Positions 24,266 through 32,658 of a DNA stretch of 64,000 nucleotides are shown here, in pieces. Positions within the stretch are counted from its first letter, which is position 1; each line of letters begins with the position of its first letter. The notes under the pieces were generated by a model. It saw only the letters and a list, made by a program, of their open reading frames with translations. It did no database searches and was not told the origin of the DNA. The DNA lies in NCBI RefSeq assembly GCF_026342835.1, contig NZ_JAPEMI010000001.1:6392501-6456500 (forward strand), written 5' to 3'. The position numbers and the translations under genes were made by a program. Source of the stretch: Streptomyces sp. NBC_00154 (GTDB taxonomy: Bacteria; Actinomycetota; Actinomycetes; Streptomycetales; Streptomycetaceae).

Positions 24266-26314
24266 ATGCACGTCTTCGACGAACGCCTGGCCCAGTGGGC
24301 CGCGCACGCCTCCCGCGCCCAACTGCGCGCCGGCCCGGCCGTGGAGGACCTCGGAGGCATCGACGCTGTCCTCGCCGCCGCAGACCACCTCGCCCAGGGC
24401 CCCTTCCTTCACCACCTCATCCAGGCGACCGCACACCACCTCGACACCTTCGGTGCCGAAGCATGCAAGCCGCTGTACGACGCCGTTCTCAACGGCTTAC
24501 GGACCAACAGCAACCACCTTGCCTTCACCAGCGCCACTGAAGCCCTTGTCGTCCGCCCCGCCCTGGCACGTGAACTCGGCGCTCCCCTGCCCCGCGTGCT
24601 GCTCGCCCGTCTCCAACAAGCCCAAGATGCTGGCGACGATCTCGCCGCGGCCCTCATTGGGTTCGAAGCCGCGGACTGTCTCGTCCAGCTCACCCTGGCC
24701 GACGTCATCAAGGCCGCGCGTCTCCTTGGTGCCATGGACGAAGTAACCGAGGAACCCGGCGCACTTCCCGAGGCCATGGCCTCCCGCCTGCCTCGCCTCC
24801 TAGGCGTCCTCGACGCTCACCATCCCGGCGCCGGCCTCAGCGACGCCCTCGAACGCTGCTTGATGCTCGACCACACCTGCCGGGACGCTGCATTCGAACT
24901 CGCTCTTGGCGACCTGCGCCAGGCGCTGGAGCAAGACGAGTACGTGCCCATGGCCGAACAACTCCGCAAGACCCAGGACCGGCTGACGGAGCTGATCACT
25001 CTCGACCCTGACCGCCTGGATGCCCAGCTCTACCATGCAGCCATCGAAGCCGTCCTCGGCCTGTCCGCCCCCGACGCCCCCGCACGCGTTCACGCCGCCG
25101 CATCAACTCTGCGCGAGGCCCTCCACCGATACCGGGCCTGGCGCTACCGCACCCGCACTCCGGCCTGGGCCCGACCACGACAGAACGACGTCATCGCCTG
25201 GTCCGAACTCACTGTCGTGCTAGACGCCGCGGCAGCGCATCTCGCCGACGACGACCCCTGGTACGACGGTGGCCTCGGCATCCTCACCGCACTGCTCCAG
25301 GCGTACACCGCGCACAACACGGTCGCCGTACTCACGGACACCCCTGCGAAGGCAGCCGTGGAGATACTCGTGGCGCCCGTCATCGAGGACGCCTTCCTCC
25401 AGCATGAGCACCGGCAGCGCTTCCTCCAGCACGCTCTGGCCCACGATGAGGAAATCCGCGACGATCCCGCGGCCCAGCAACTCCACGCCGCCCTCCTCCA
25501 CCGCACCAAGAGCATCGAGAACTCCACCTATGCGCAGGCGGATGACCAGGGAAAAGCGCGACGCTGGCAGCGGCTGGCACATCAACTCAAGGACGACTTC
25601 ACCGCGTTCGTTGACCAGACGCCCGAGCACGTCCTCGACCGCCTGGAGCTCGGCCTGCGCACCCACAACGACGTCCTCGCGGCCATCGCCGACCCCAAGT
25701 ACGGCCGTCTCAAGGCCCGACTCCTCAAGCAGCTGGAAGACTCCCGTGACTGGCTTGCCGGCGTCGCCGAGGAATACACGGCTCTTCTGGAAACCACGAT
25801 CCGTTTCGCATACCTGTGCTACGACATCGGCCGGAAGATGGGCGGCTCGTACACGGAATACCTCCGCAAGCGCGACAAAGACGGTAAAAAGCAGAAAGTA
25901 GACGAATCTCTGTTCCACCAGCACTACCGGGAAGTGCTGCGGTTCTCGGCGCTCTTTGGGGTCATCAACTCAGAAGTCATCGACAAGGCGGGTGGAAGAA
26001 CTGACATCCTCGTATCTTTCGGTGCCGTGCAATTCAACGTTGAATGTAAGATCGAGGAAGATGACGCTAGTGAAACCACGCTACGCAAATACGTAGCCCA
26101 AGCCGCCGAATGCCAAAACACCAACGCTGGTTTCGCCATCCTGCTCGCCCTCGATAAAACCGTCGATGCCGAAGGAGCCGCTAACCTTTTCGACAGTATC
26201 TGGATCGAACCCGTCCAGCGCCCCGGCGAATCCGAAGCATGCCTCGTCGTCATCATTCGCATCCCGGGAGGGCGCGAGAACCCCAACCTATTGCGTCCAG
26301 CCCCTGCTCCGTAG
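24266..26314 (+). CDS. Large helical protein with C-terminal PD-(D/E)XK nuclease
   Basis: This 682-aa protein starts at ATG 24266, with GAGGGAGGCGGAAGGC upstream. Residues 1-540 are almost entirely helical and otherwise unrecognised. The C-terminal 130 residues carry a restriction-endonuclease-like core: GGRTDILVSF near 578 (catalytic Asp) and FNVECKIEE near 592 (E-x-K), then a helix with Gln/Glu residues. The coding sequence of this domain (about 25840-26290) is clearly richer in A/T third positions than the first 500 codons. It is the last gene of the kinase-ATPase operon (49-bp gap), and is the probable DNA-cutting effector. Nuclease assignment is from motifs; target and trigger are unknown. 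Confidence 0.7.
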   Translation: MHVFDERLAQWAAHASRAQLRAGPAVEDLGGIDAVLAAADHLAQGPFLHHLIQATAHHLDTFGAEACKPLYDAVLNGLRTNSNHLAFTSATEALVVRPALARELGAPLPRVLLARLQQAQDAGDDLAAALIGFEAADCLVQLTLADVIKAARLLGAMDEVTEEPGALPEAMASRLPRLLGVLDAHHPGAGLSDALERCLMLDHTCRDAAFELALGDLRQALEQDEYVPMAEQLRKTQDRLTELITLDPDRLDAQLYHAAIEAVLGLSAPDAPARVHAAASTLREALHRYRAWRYRTRTPAWARPRQNDVIAWSELTVVLDAAAAHLADDDPWYDGGLGILTALLQAYTAHNTVAVLTDTPAKAAVEILVAPVIEDAFLQHEHRQRFLQHALAHDEEIRDDPAAQQLHAALLHRTKSIENSTYAQADDQGKARRWQRLAHQLKDDFTAFVDQTPEHVLDRLELGLRTHNDVLAAIADPKYGRLKARLLKQLEDSRDWLAGVAEEYTALLETTIRFAYLCYDIGRKMGGSYTEYLRKRDKDGKKQKVDESLFHQHYREVLRFSALFGVINSEVIDKAGGRTDILVSFGAVQFNVECKIEEDDASETTLRKYVAQAAECQNTNAGFAILLALDKTVDAEGAANLFDSIWIEPVQRPGESEACLVVIIRIPGGRENPNLLRPAPAP

Positions 26315-26577
26315 TTGCATCAGCACCGACTGACCGTGGTGCTTTAGCGCCTTGGGAGCCAGTTTCGGTCGACTGTCCTGAGGCTGCCGCATCCGAGCGC
26401 TCGACTCGCACACCCTCCTACCTGTCTTGCCGACTGATGGCGACGGTCGTCGCACCGAACGTCGAAAAGCCCGCTCGCGGCACGGTGGTGAGGGAAGCTG
26501 ATAGGGGCGGGTGGAACGTTTCGGCTCTGCGACGGGGTCCGGGCAGCGGACATGTCCGGCCTCGCTACAGTCGCCTT

Positions 26578-27498
26578 ATGCCGCCGCACGCCAAGAAGCA
26601 CCACTTCATCCCCCAGTTCCTGCTCCATCACTTCGCTGGCCCCAAGGGAAAACTCGTCGTCCACCAGGTGATGAGCGAACGGCGATTCGGCTCGGCCGTC
26701 CGCGACCTCGGCCACCGCAACTTCGGCCACTCGATTTACCGCCCGGGACATGAACCCGACCACGTGTCGATGGAGGAGGCTATGGGAAACATCGAGGGCG
26801 AGGCCGCCACCGTCGTCAGGGAACTGGTACAGGGCAGGGAGCGCGCTGTACCCGCCCACGCCCGCAGTGCCCTGGCCTGGCTCCTGGCCCTCCAGTGGCA
26901 GCGCAGCCGCTTCCTGATGCACGTGACGGGCAAGGCGAGCGGGGTTGAGGACAGCGGGGTGTCCGACGAACAGTTCCAGACGAGCATGATGGGGTTCATC
27001 TCCATGTACGTGATCGATCCGTGGCGGCTGCGCCACGACGACGACGCGTACTACAAGGACCAGTGGAATCACCTGGTGTCCACTCTGCTGTCCAGCGACA
27101 TGTACTGGTCCTGCTACCGCCCCCGCGGAGGCGGGCTCCTGGTCGGCGACAACCCGGTCTGTTTCTCCGACGTGGTGGGTACCCCGCCGGAGGACGTGCC
27201 GCCCGGCTTCTTCGACCACGGAGTCGGGACCGGATTCCACAACTTTCGGCGCCTGACTCTGCCGCTGGGCAGCAGCCTCGCCGTGATCATCTCCCGGGAC
27301 CCCCAGGACGCCTCGCGGCTGCGCGTCGCGGACATCAACCGCTACAGCGTCTTCAACAGCCGTGAGTTCGTGGCACACGCTCCGGACTGGCCCAAGGTCC
27401 ATCCGAACCTCGCTCGCGAGCTTCCTCAGCTGCTGAAGCGGCAGCGCATGGTCGCACCCGCTTTCCTGCAGGGATACGCCCCCGGCAACCGCAACTAA
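26578..27498 (+). CDS. DUF4238 family protein
   Basis: This 306-aa protein starts at ATG 26578 (MPPHAKKHHFIPQFLLHHFA). The opening KKHHFIPQFLL is the hallmark of DUF4238, a family of about 280-350 aa. Later family-like segments include HNFRRLTLPL and LLVGDNPVCFSD. The longer in-frame extension to 26239 has poor codon use and overlaps the nuclease gene, so it is rejected. It lies 263 bp after the nuclease operon on the same strand. The family has no established activity; it recurs in defence islands, and the paired histidines suggest a metal site. Confidence 0.75.
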   Translation: MPPHAKKHHFIPQFLLHHFAGPKGKLVVHQVMSERRFGSAVRDLGHRNFGHSIYRPGHEPDHVSMEEAMGNIEGEAATVVRELVQGRERAVPAHARSALAWLLALQWQRSRFLMHVTGKASGVEDSGVSDEQFQTSMMGFISMYVIDPWRLRHDDDAYYKDQWNHLVSTLLSSDMYWSCYRPRGGGLLVGDNPVCFSDVVGTPPEDVPPGFFDHGVGTGFHNFRRLTLPLGSSLAVIISRDPQDASRLRVADINRYSVFNSREFVAHAPDWPKVHPNLARELPQLLKRQRMVAPAFLQGYAPGNRN

Positions 27499-27648
27499 CG
27501 CCCGGTCCGCTTCCGACGGTGACGCAATGTGTTAGACCCACCGGGTAAGGGGTGTGAGGTGCAGCGTCTGGACCACGGCCCGCAACAGAGCGCTACTCAC
27601 CACCTGACGGTAGCTATACGAGCGGACCCCCGTGTAGAGGGCGGCATT

Positions 27649-27675
27649 GGTGCCGGTGTCTTTGACGCCGGCACC
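27649..27675 (-). terminator. Hairpin after the GIY-YIG gene
   Basis: GGTGCCGG (27649-27656) pairs with CCGGCACC (27668-27675) around an 11-nt loop, 12 bp beyond the stop of the minus-strand GIY-YIG gene. It could also serve the plus-strand DUF4238 gene. Confidence 0.4.
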
Positions 27676-27687
27676 AGCGCGCGAGGG

Positions 27688-28143
27688 TCAAACCACCTGC
27701 CGACGGCTGACAAGAGGCAGCCAGTTGGTGGACGGTGGCCAGGTACGGTGCGGCATCCGGCTCCGCAGAGCCAGCGCGTCCGCGGCCCAACCCTCGGCGG
27801 CCTCGAGTGCGGGACGCGAGATCTGGTCGCAAGCGGGGGCTACCCAGACCCGGTGGAAGACGGCACGCTTCCACGGCTCGGCCAGGTGTGTTCGGATCCG
27901 TCCGGTCACTCCTCGGCCGCCGGCCGCCATGCCGAGCCAGACGATGCGACCCCGAACGTCGACTACGAGGTAGAGGCCCGAGGAGTACGCCTCGATGGCG
28001 TCGACATGTGACCAGTAAGGGGCGCTGCTGCTGTAGCCGCCCAGGGCGCGAGCGAGCAGCGGAATGTGCGGCGGCAGCAGAACCGGGCCCGGCGGGGGCG
28101 CGGTGTCCTGCGGCGTACGTGTCCCCGGCAGGATCCCGCTCAT
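27688..28143 (-). CDS. GIY-YIG-type nuclease domain protein
   Basis: This 151-aa protein overlaps the upstream gene by ATGA. Residues 50-95 carry a GIY-YIG-like core: SGLYLVVDVRGRIVWLGMA (GLY for GIY, WLG for YIG), then GVTGRIRTHL with the expected Arg, and EAAEGWAADAL with Glu candidates for metal binding. Length fits a single catalytic domain without a separate DNA-binding module. Such nucleases serve in homing, repair or restriction. Coupling to a large unknown protein suggests it is the cutting subunit of a two-gene module. Motifs are divergent, so catalysis needs testing. Confidence 0.6.
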   Translation of the reverse strand: MSGILPGTRTPQDTAPPPGPVLLPPHIPLLARALGGYSSSAPYWSHVDAIEAYSSGLYLVVDVRGRIVWLGMAAGGRGVTGRIRTHLAEPWKRAVFHRVWVAPACDQISRPALEAAEGWAADALALRSRMPHRTWPPSTNWLPLVSRRQVV

Positions 28144-30245
28144 CCGGCCTGCTCCGTGCCGAAGAGGAACTCGTTGATGCCGCCGGTCGTCGCCTCGGTG
28201 ACGGTCGGCCGGTACCGCAGCTTCCGCAGGTGCTCACCGGCGCTCTGCGCGATGGACCGCAGTTCCTCCAACTTGTCCCCCCATCCTTCCCGCTCGTCGG
28301 CGCTCATGTCCCTGCCAGGACCCACCAGCGGGCACATCGCCTCGAAGTGCTTGTCGAGGGTCGTCAAGCTCTTCTTCGCTTTCTCGATCAGGCCGGTGAT
28401 GTCCTTGAATTTCGCCTCCCACTCCTCGCTGGGGGAGAGGTCGGACGCCGTTCCCGCTCCGCCGCCCGAGTCCCCGTCCTGCACCGGAGGCCAGTGGGTG
28501 GTGAACCACTCCGAGTGGGCCGGCTTGGCCGTGTCGATGGCGACGGCCGCCCCATTGGCGACCCTGCGAAGCCGGCCTTCCACCGCCCCCTGCGGCCGCA
28601 GCATGACCTCGCGGCCAGCACGGCGCTGCATCACCTCGGCGAAGGTGTCGATCGCCTCGACGAACAGGGCGATCCCGTCGTCGGTGATGCGGGCCGCGGC
28701 GAGCTTGGTGGACACCGCCCGGCGGTCGCCGGTGGAGCCGTAGGGGCCGAGTAGCACCTTGCCGTTGACCAGGCCCGGCACCGCGAGGTGCGCCAACTCG
28801 GTACGAGCGGCGTCGCGGTCGGTGCTCGGCTCGGCAGAGGCCGCTGCGGCGATCAGTTCGGCGGCGGACAGCCCCGTGGTGTCAATGCCCTTCCCCACCA
28901 AGCTCTTGTGGGGGGTGTCCATGGCGGCGGCCGGGAGGTCCACCCCGCCAACCGCCGCGGTGAGCAGCGCGCTGCGAATCTCGCCGCGGGTCTTTGCGTG
29001 TTCGACCCTCAGCTGCGACGGCGACGGTTCGACGAGAAGTTTGGTCGTCCTGCGCAGGCTGGGGGTGTCGCTGGGGAAGACCACCCGATCGACGAGCCGG
29101 ACGAGCTTGACCACGGCCTCGCGCGGGTCATCGTCCAGGAAGGCGGCCGGGGTAGCGCCGGTGAGGACCGCGTGCTCCAGCTCCGTGATCGCGGTGTCAG
29201 CGTAGGCGCCATCGACCAGCTTCCGGCCGGACGCCATGGCCTGGTTCGTGCCGGAGAAGTCGAGCGGGCCTCGCAAGTGGGTACGCAGGTTCGTCGACGC
29301 CAGCGCGGCATCGAAGTCCGGGCGGGTGCCGTCTTTCGGTACGTAGCCGATGACGAAGGCCGCATCGGTGATTGCGACCTGCAGCGCGTCGGCCGCCCGT
29401 GTTGCCCAGCGGCGCTCCTCCAAGGCCTCCTCGGCCTTCTCCGGGTCATCCAACGGGACCTCGATATCCTCGGGGTCGACACCGCTGTACTTGTTGAGCT
29501 GCGCGGTGAAGCGGTCGCGCCAGTCGGCCGGGTTGCGCCAGCGCTGGCCTGCGGGTCCGCCGAGGACCTGCTGGGGCAGGCCGAGCAGGCCGGCCGCGGG
29601 CTGGAGACCGAACAGGTCATGACGATGACGGGTGCGGTTCGACCCGGCCGTGGCGGCGGTGGTGTCCCACACCTGGTCACCGACTCGGTAGCGCACGACG
29701 TGGTAGGTGGCCCGCTCGTCCTGTCCCGAGACCGCCAGGTCCGCCTTCAGGTCGTAGTTACGGGCATTCTCCGCCGCGGTCAGCCTGCCCTCGATGAAGG
29801 TCAGGTGCTCGGTCAGCGCCTTCTCGGACTCGAACTCGACTTCCAGTACCGCCCGCTGACCGCCCTCCGGCGTCGTGACCGGTACGACGCGCGGCGTAGG
29901 CACGGCGGCGCTGTGCGCCACGTCGTACGCGAAGCGAATGTTGAACTGGTTGATCGCGCTGGCCAGCCCCGGCTGCTTGACACGCAGTTCGTAGAGGGTG
30001 CCGTGCTCGGTGGGCACCTCGTGCACGGTCTTGAAGCCGGTGATGACGATGCCGGTCTTCTTGGTACCGCTCGTGGCGATCAGCGGCTTGAGGTTGATGA
30101 CCTCGGTGGCCAGGCGCTCCAGAGCGCTTCGGTCGAGGGTGCACCGGGGATCAGCCAGGCCGGCCTCGACGAAGTTGGCACGATATTCAGGCTCATCGAG
30201 ATAGGAGAAGGGGCCGGACGTGCGCTGGGGACGACGCGGCGACAT
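28140..30245 (-). CDS. Unrecognised 701-aa protein coupled to GIY-YIG nuclease
   Basis: I choose the ATG at 30245 (MSPRRPQRTSGPFSYLD); an in-frame upstream start at 30383 adds a low-quality extension. I do not recognise a family. Residues 50-200 look alpha/beta (KKTGIVITGFKTV, LYELRVKQPGLASAINQF). A central region is acidic and helical (about 260-400). The C-terminal 120 residues include a predicted coiled coil (ITGLIEKAKKSLTTLDKHF). There is no P-loop, no clear nuclease motif and no membrane segment. Its stop overlaps the GIY-YIG start by ATGA, so stoichiometric co-expression is expected. It may be a specificity or DNA-binding partner, but that is a guess. Confidence 0.65.
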   Translation of the reverse strand: MSPRRPQRTSGPFSYLDEPEYRANFVEAGLADPRCTLDRSALERLATEVINLKPLIATSGTKKTGIVITGFKTVHEVPTEHGTLYELRVKQPGLASAINQFNIRFAYDVAHSAAVPTPRVVPVTTPEGGQRAVLEVEFESEKALTEHLTFIEGRLTAAENARNYDLKADLAVSGQDERATYHVVRYRVGDQVWDTTAATAGSNRTRHRHDLFGLQPAAGLLGLPQQVLGGPAGQRWRNPADWRDRFTAQLNKYSGVDPEDIEVPLDDPEKAEEALEERRWATRAADALQVAITDAAFVIGYVPKDGTRPDFDAALASTNLRTHLRGPLDFSGTNQAMASGRKLVDGAYADTAITELEHAVLTGATPAAFLDDDPREAVVKLVRLVDRVVFPSDTPSLRRTTKLLVEPSPSQLRVEHAKTRGEIRSALLTAAVGGVDLPAAAMDTPHKSLVGKGIDTTGLSAAELIAAAASAEPSTDRDAARTELAHLAVPGLVNGKVLLGPYGSTGDRRAVSTKLAAARITDDGIALFVEAIDTFAEVMQRRAGREVMLRPQGAVEGRLRRVANGAAVAIDTAKPAHSEWFTTHWPPVQDGDSGGGAGTASDLSPSEEWEAKFKDITGLIEKAKKSLTTLDKHFEAMCPLVGPGRDMSADEREGWGDKLEELRSIAQSAGEHLRKLRYRPTVTEATTGGINEFLFGTEQAG

Positions 30246-30332
30246 ACCGCACCTCTGCTTTCGTACGCGGGACCGCAGGCTCTTGCCGCGCTCCGAGAAG
30301 ATAGGGACGCGAAGTGGGTCCGCCTCCCGCGT

Positions 30333-30533
30333 ATGCAGAGGTGGGTGCCGCCGCCGTACCGCCTCCCCGCTGCTGCGGGGCACTGGGCCGTCGCGACCAC
30401 CTTGGACAGATCACCATCACCCGGCCACCGCTGGCTCCTCACGGGAACCGCAGTACTGGCCACCCCGGACCGGACCGGTCCACTGGGGCTGGTGCGGGTC
30501 ACCGACATCGGTGCGCTCCATGACTCATGGTAG
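30333..30533 (+). CDS. Short open frame of uncertain status
   Basis: This 66-aa frame (MQRWVPPPYRLPAAAGHWAV...) has reasonable codon bias, and similar-quality sequence extends upstream in frame to about 30250 without a standard start. It reads away from the divergent 701-aa gene. It may be a decayed gene end. The following 389 bp to 30922 contain nothing I can support. Confidence 0.3.
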   Translation: MQRWVPPPYRLPAAAGHWAVATTLDRSPSPGHRWLLTGTAVLATPDRTGPLGLVRVTDIGALHDSW

Positions 30534-30922
30534 CTGTATTGATGGTCAGTTGTCTGACCGTCAGCCGAAATGGGACCGACCATCGAGCCGCGCCCGCGCC
30601 AGCCCACCCCTCTGGCCGTTCGCTCCCTTCTGCGCGGTTCTGCTTCGATGTACGGAACGACCTGACCTGATGACGTGCCGCCCTCTGGATCAGGAGGAGC
30701 CGACGCGGCACCGGAGTTCACCCGGAAGGAGAGCGTGCAGGGGGCGGGTACCGTGTCGGGTTCCGACGCCGCGGTCTTCGCCCTGTTCGTGTCTAGCTAC
30801 GACGAAGTGGCGCCTGTAGCCGTCTGACTTGGTTCAAAGGGCCGGTTTGCCGCCACGGTGACCACGTATCCACCGCGACCGGCGGCGACTGGAATGGAAC
30901 AGCCATTAGCGCTACCGGCTGT

Positions 30923-31741
30923 TCACTGATCCTCGACGCCATATACAGGCATGGTGTTGGCGCCAGTGAGGTCTTCGACCACGGCGAGGTCGAGTTCGGC
31001 GGCACGCTCCAACATGTACATCCGTTGCTCAGGGGTCAGGCCCAGAGCATCGTCGGAGGAGATGAGTTGGAGGGTAGCGGCGGCTAGGGCGGGCGCGGCC
31101 GCGGCCATGGCCTGACGCATAGCCGCGTCGGCGGCATCGCCTGCGGGCAGGTCGGCGGCGTAGTGCGCGGCCAGGCCGTGGACCTCGACCACACGCGCGA
31201 TGATCCGCTCCATGGCGGCGTTCGCGCAGGCGTCCCCATGGTCGGCGCGCAGCACAGGGTCCACCCGCTGGTGGCCGCCAGCGGTCGCGGCGGCCGATCG
31301 CGACGGTGCGTGCTCGGGACCGGATTCCTGGACGAGCTTGTGGGGGGCGGCTGCCGTGGCCTTCGGTGTGCGGCGGCGCAGCTTGTCCACGCGTTGGCGT
31401 ACCCAGGCGTTGACGTGTGGGCGGGCGGCGGTGATGCCGCGGGCTGCCGCGGCCCAAGCGGCGTCCATGATGGGGCGCACTACCTCGCGGGCAAGGACGT
31501 CAGCGAGGTAGCGGCGGAACTCGTCGTCGTGGGATCGGTGGTCGTAGCCGTCGTGGTAGCCGTCGGCGTACCGGTCGGGGGCGTCAAAGAGTTCGGCCTG
31601 GCCAATGAGCGAGTTGTCCCGGTCGTCGCGTACGTTGCCGCGCATCCCGTTGGAGGAGGCGCGGGAGTAGTCGAGGTGGGTGCCGGCGGGGTACACGGCC
31701 TCCACCAACCTGCGGTTCAGGGGTCGTTGGCTGTCAGTCAT
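30923..31741 (-). CDS. Hypothetical protein, Ala-rich helical C-terminus
   Basis: This 272-aa protein starts at ATG 31741 (MTDSQRPLNRRLVEAVY), overlapping the stop of a 51-aa gene by ATGA. The N-terminal 60 residues include DYSRASSNGMRGNVRDDRDN. Later parts are helical, with RPIMDAAWAAAARG and an Ala-rich stretch, ending EQRMYMLERAAELDLAVVED. No catalytic motif, signal peptide or membrane segment is visible. I do not recognise the family. The translational coupling supports it being a real gene. Confidence 0.5.
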   Translation of the reverse strand: MTDSQRPLNRRLVEAVYPAGTHLDYSRASSNGMRGNVRDDRDNSLIGQAELFDAPDRYADGYHDGYDHRSHDDEFRRYLADVLAREVVRPIMDAAWAAAARGITAARPHVNAWVRQRVDKLRRRTPKATAAAPHKLVQESGPEHAPSRSAAATAGGHQRVDPVLRADHGDACANAAMERIIARVVEVHGLAAHYAADLPAGDAADAAMRQAMAAAAPALAAATLQLISSDDALGLTPEQRMYMLERAAELDLAVVEDLTGANTMPVYGVEDQ

Positions 31742-31893
31742 GGAAGGACTGTAGGGGGCGGTACTGACAGCGCGGGGGTGAAGCCCATCGCGTGAGCCTT
31801 CACCAGCTTGGTGATCTCGCCAGTCGGGCGCAGCCAGGGCATGACGCCCTCGAACGCCCCAGTCTCCTCTTCTTTCGTCAGTCGCAGGCTCAT
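31738..31893 (-). CDS. Small 51-aa protein upstream of hypothetical gene
   Basis: Starts MSLRLTKEEETGAFEGVMPW and ends ALSVPPPTVLP. It overlaps the following gene by ATGA on the minus strand, the main support for translation. Too short for domain assignment; it could be a small regulator or a leader peptide setting translation of its neighbour. Confidence 0.4.
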   Translation of the reverse strand: MSLRLTKEEETGAFEGVMPWLRPTGEITKLVKAHAMGFTPALSVPPPTVLP

Positions 31894-31999
31894 GGGGCAC
31901 AGTCTGCCGGTCCGGGCCGACCAGATCGAACCGACGGACTGCACCGCGCGGACCGGCTGGTCTCTGCTATTCCGTCCGTTCCGATATCCGACTCCACCA

Positions 32000-32371
32000 T
32001 TACACCTGACCCAGTCGGACCTGGAGAACGTCCTCCAGCACGTGTGGGTCGCCGGCCCCGGCACCACGCATCCCGGCGAACTCCTCACCAGCGACACCAC
32101 CCCGCTCACCCATCGCCAGCCACGGACGATCCGCGAACGAATCGGCATCCAGGAACCGCGCCACCCGGTTGGTGCCGATCACTGTGCGAGCGATCAGAGC
32201 TTCCTTCTCGAAGCGCGCTCGCGTGACCGGGTCCAACTTGTCGGTGCGAATGACCTTCACAGCTACAGGGGAGCCCGCGGGGGAGTACGCGAGATATACC
32301 TCGCCCATGCCGCCGGAGCCGAGCTCCCGAGCCACGGTATAGCGTCCAATCTGAGTGGGGCTCCCGGTCAT
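32000..32371 (-). pseudogene. Ser/Thr protein kinase fragment (N-lobe only)
   Basis: Starts MTGSPTQIGRYTVARELG, with an intact glycine loop GSGGMGEVYLA, the VAVKVI lysine and helix C (RARFEKEALIARTV). The kinase match ends at DRPWLAM near residue 83. The rest (GERGGVAGEEF...) is out of family, and no HRD or DFG follows in any frame. This is a truncated kinase gene, likely the end of a deletion next to the Wadjet operon. Confidence 0.75.
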
Positions 32372-32658
32372 GAGCTCAGTCCACGCCTTTCCACGTCAGC
32401 ATCTGCTTGGGTCACTTACGCCGCTAGTTTGCCTGGTCTCCGAGCACTCTCGGTAACCAGCCCATCCCAGTGGCCATAAGAAGAGAGAGGTGACCATGAT
32501 CCGGCCTCTCACGGACTGTGTGACCCCGAGCACTGGACGTTGGCTTGAAATCGGCGTTTTACATGCTCATGCCCAGGAGCTTGATCGGCTTCATGAGATT
32601 GGCACCCGGATCCGCCTGCTGCAGCTCTGGAGCCATGCAGGTGGCAGGACAGGCCCGG

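Noticed and set aside
27735..30533. Long plus-strand frames opposite the GIY-YIG and 701-aa genes
   Set aside because: The minus strand shows coupled genes with better amino-acid composition. Only the last part beyond 30250 might be coding and is listed separately with low confidence.
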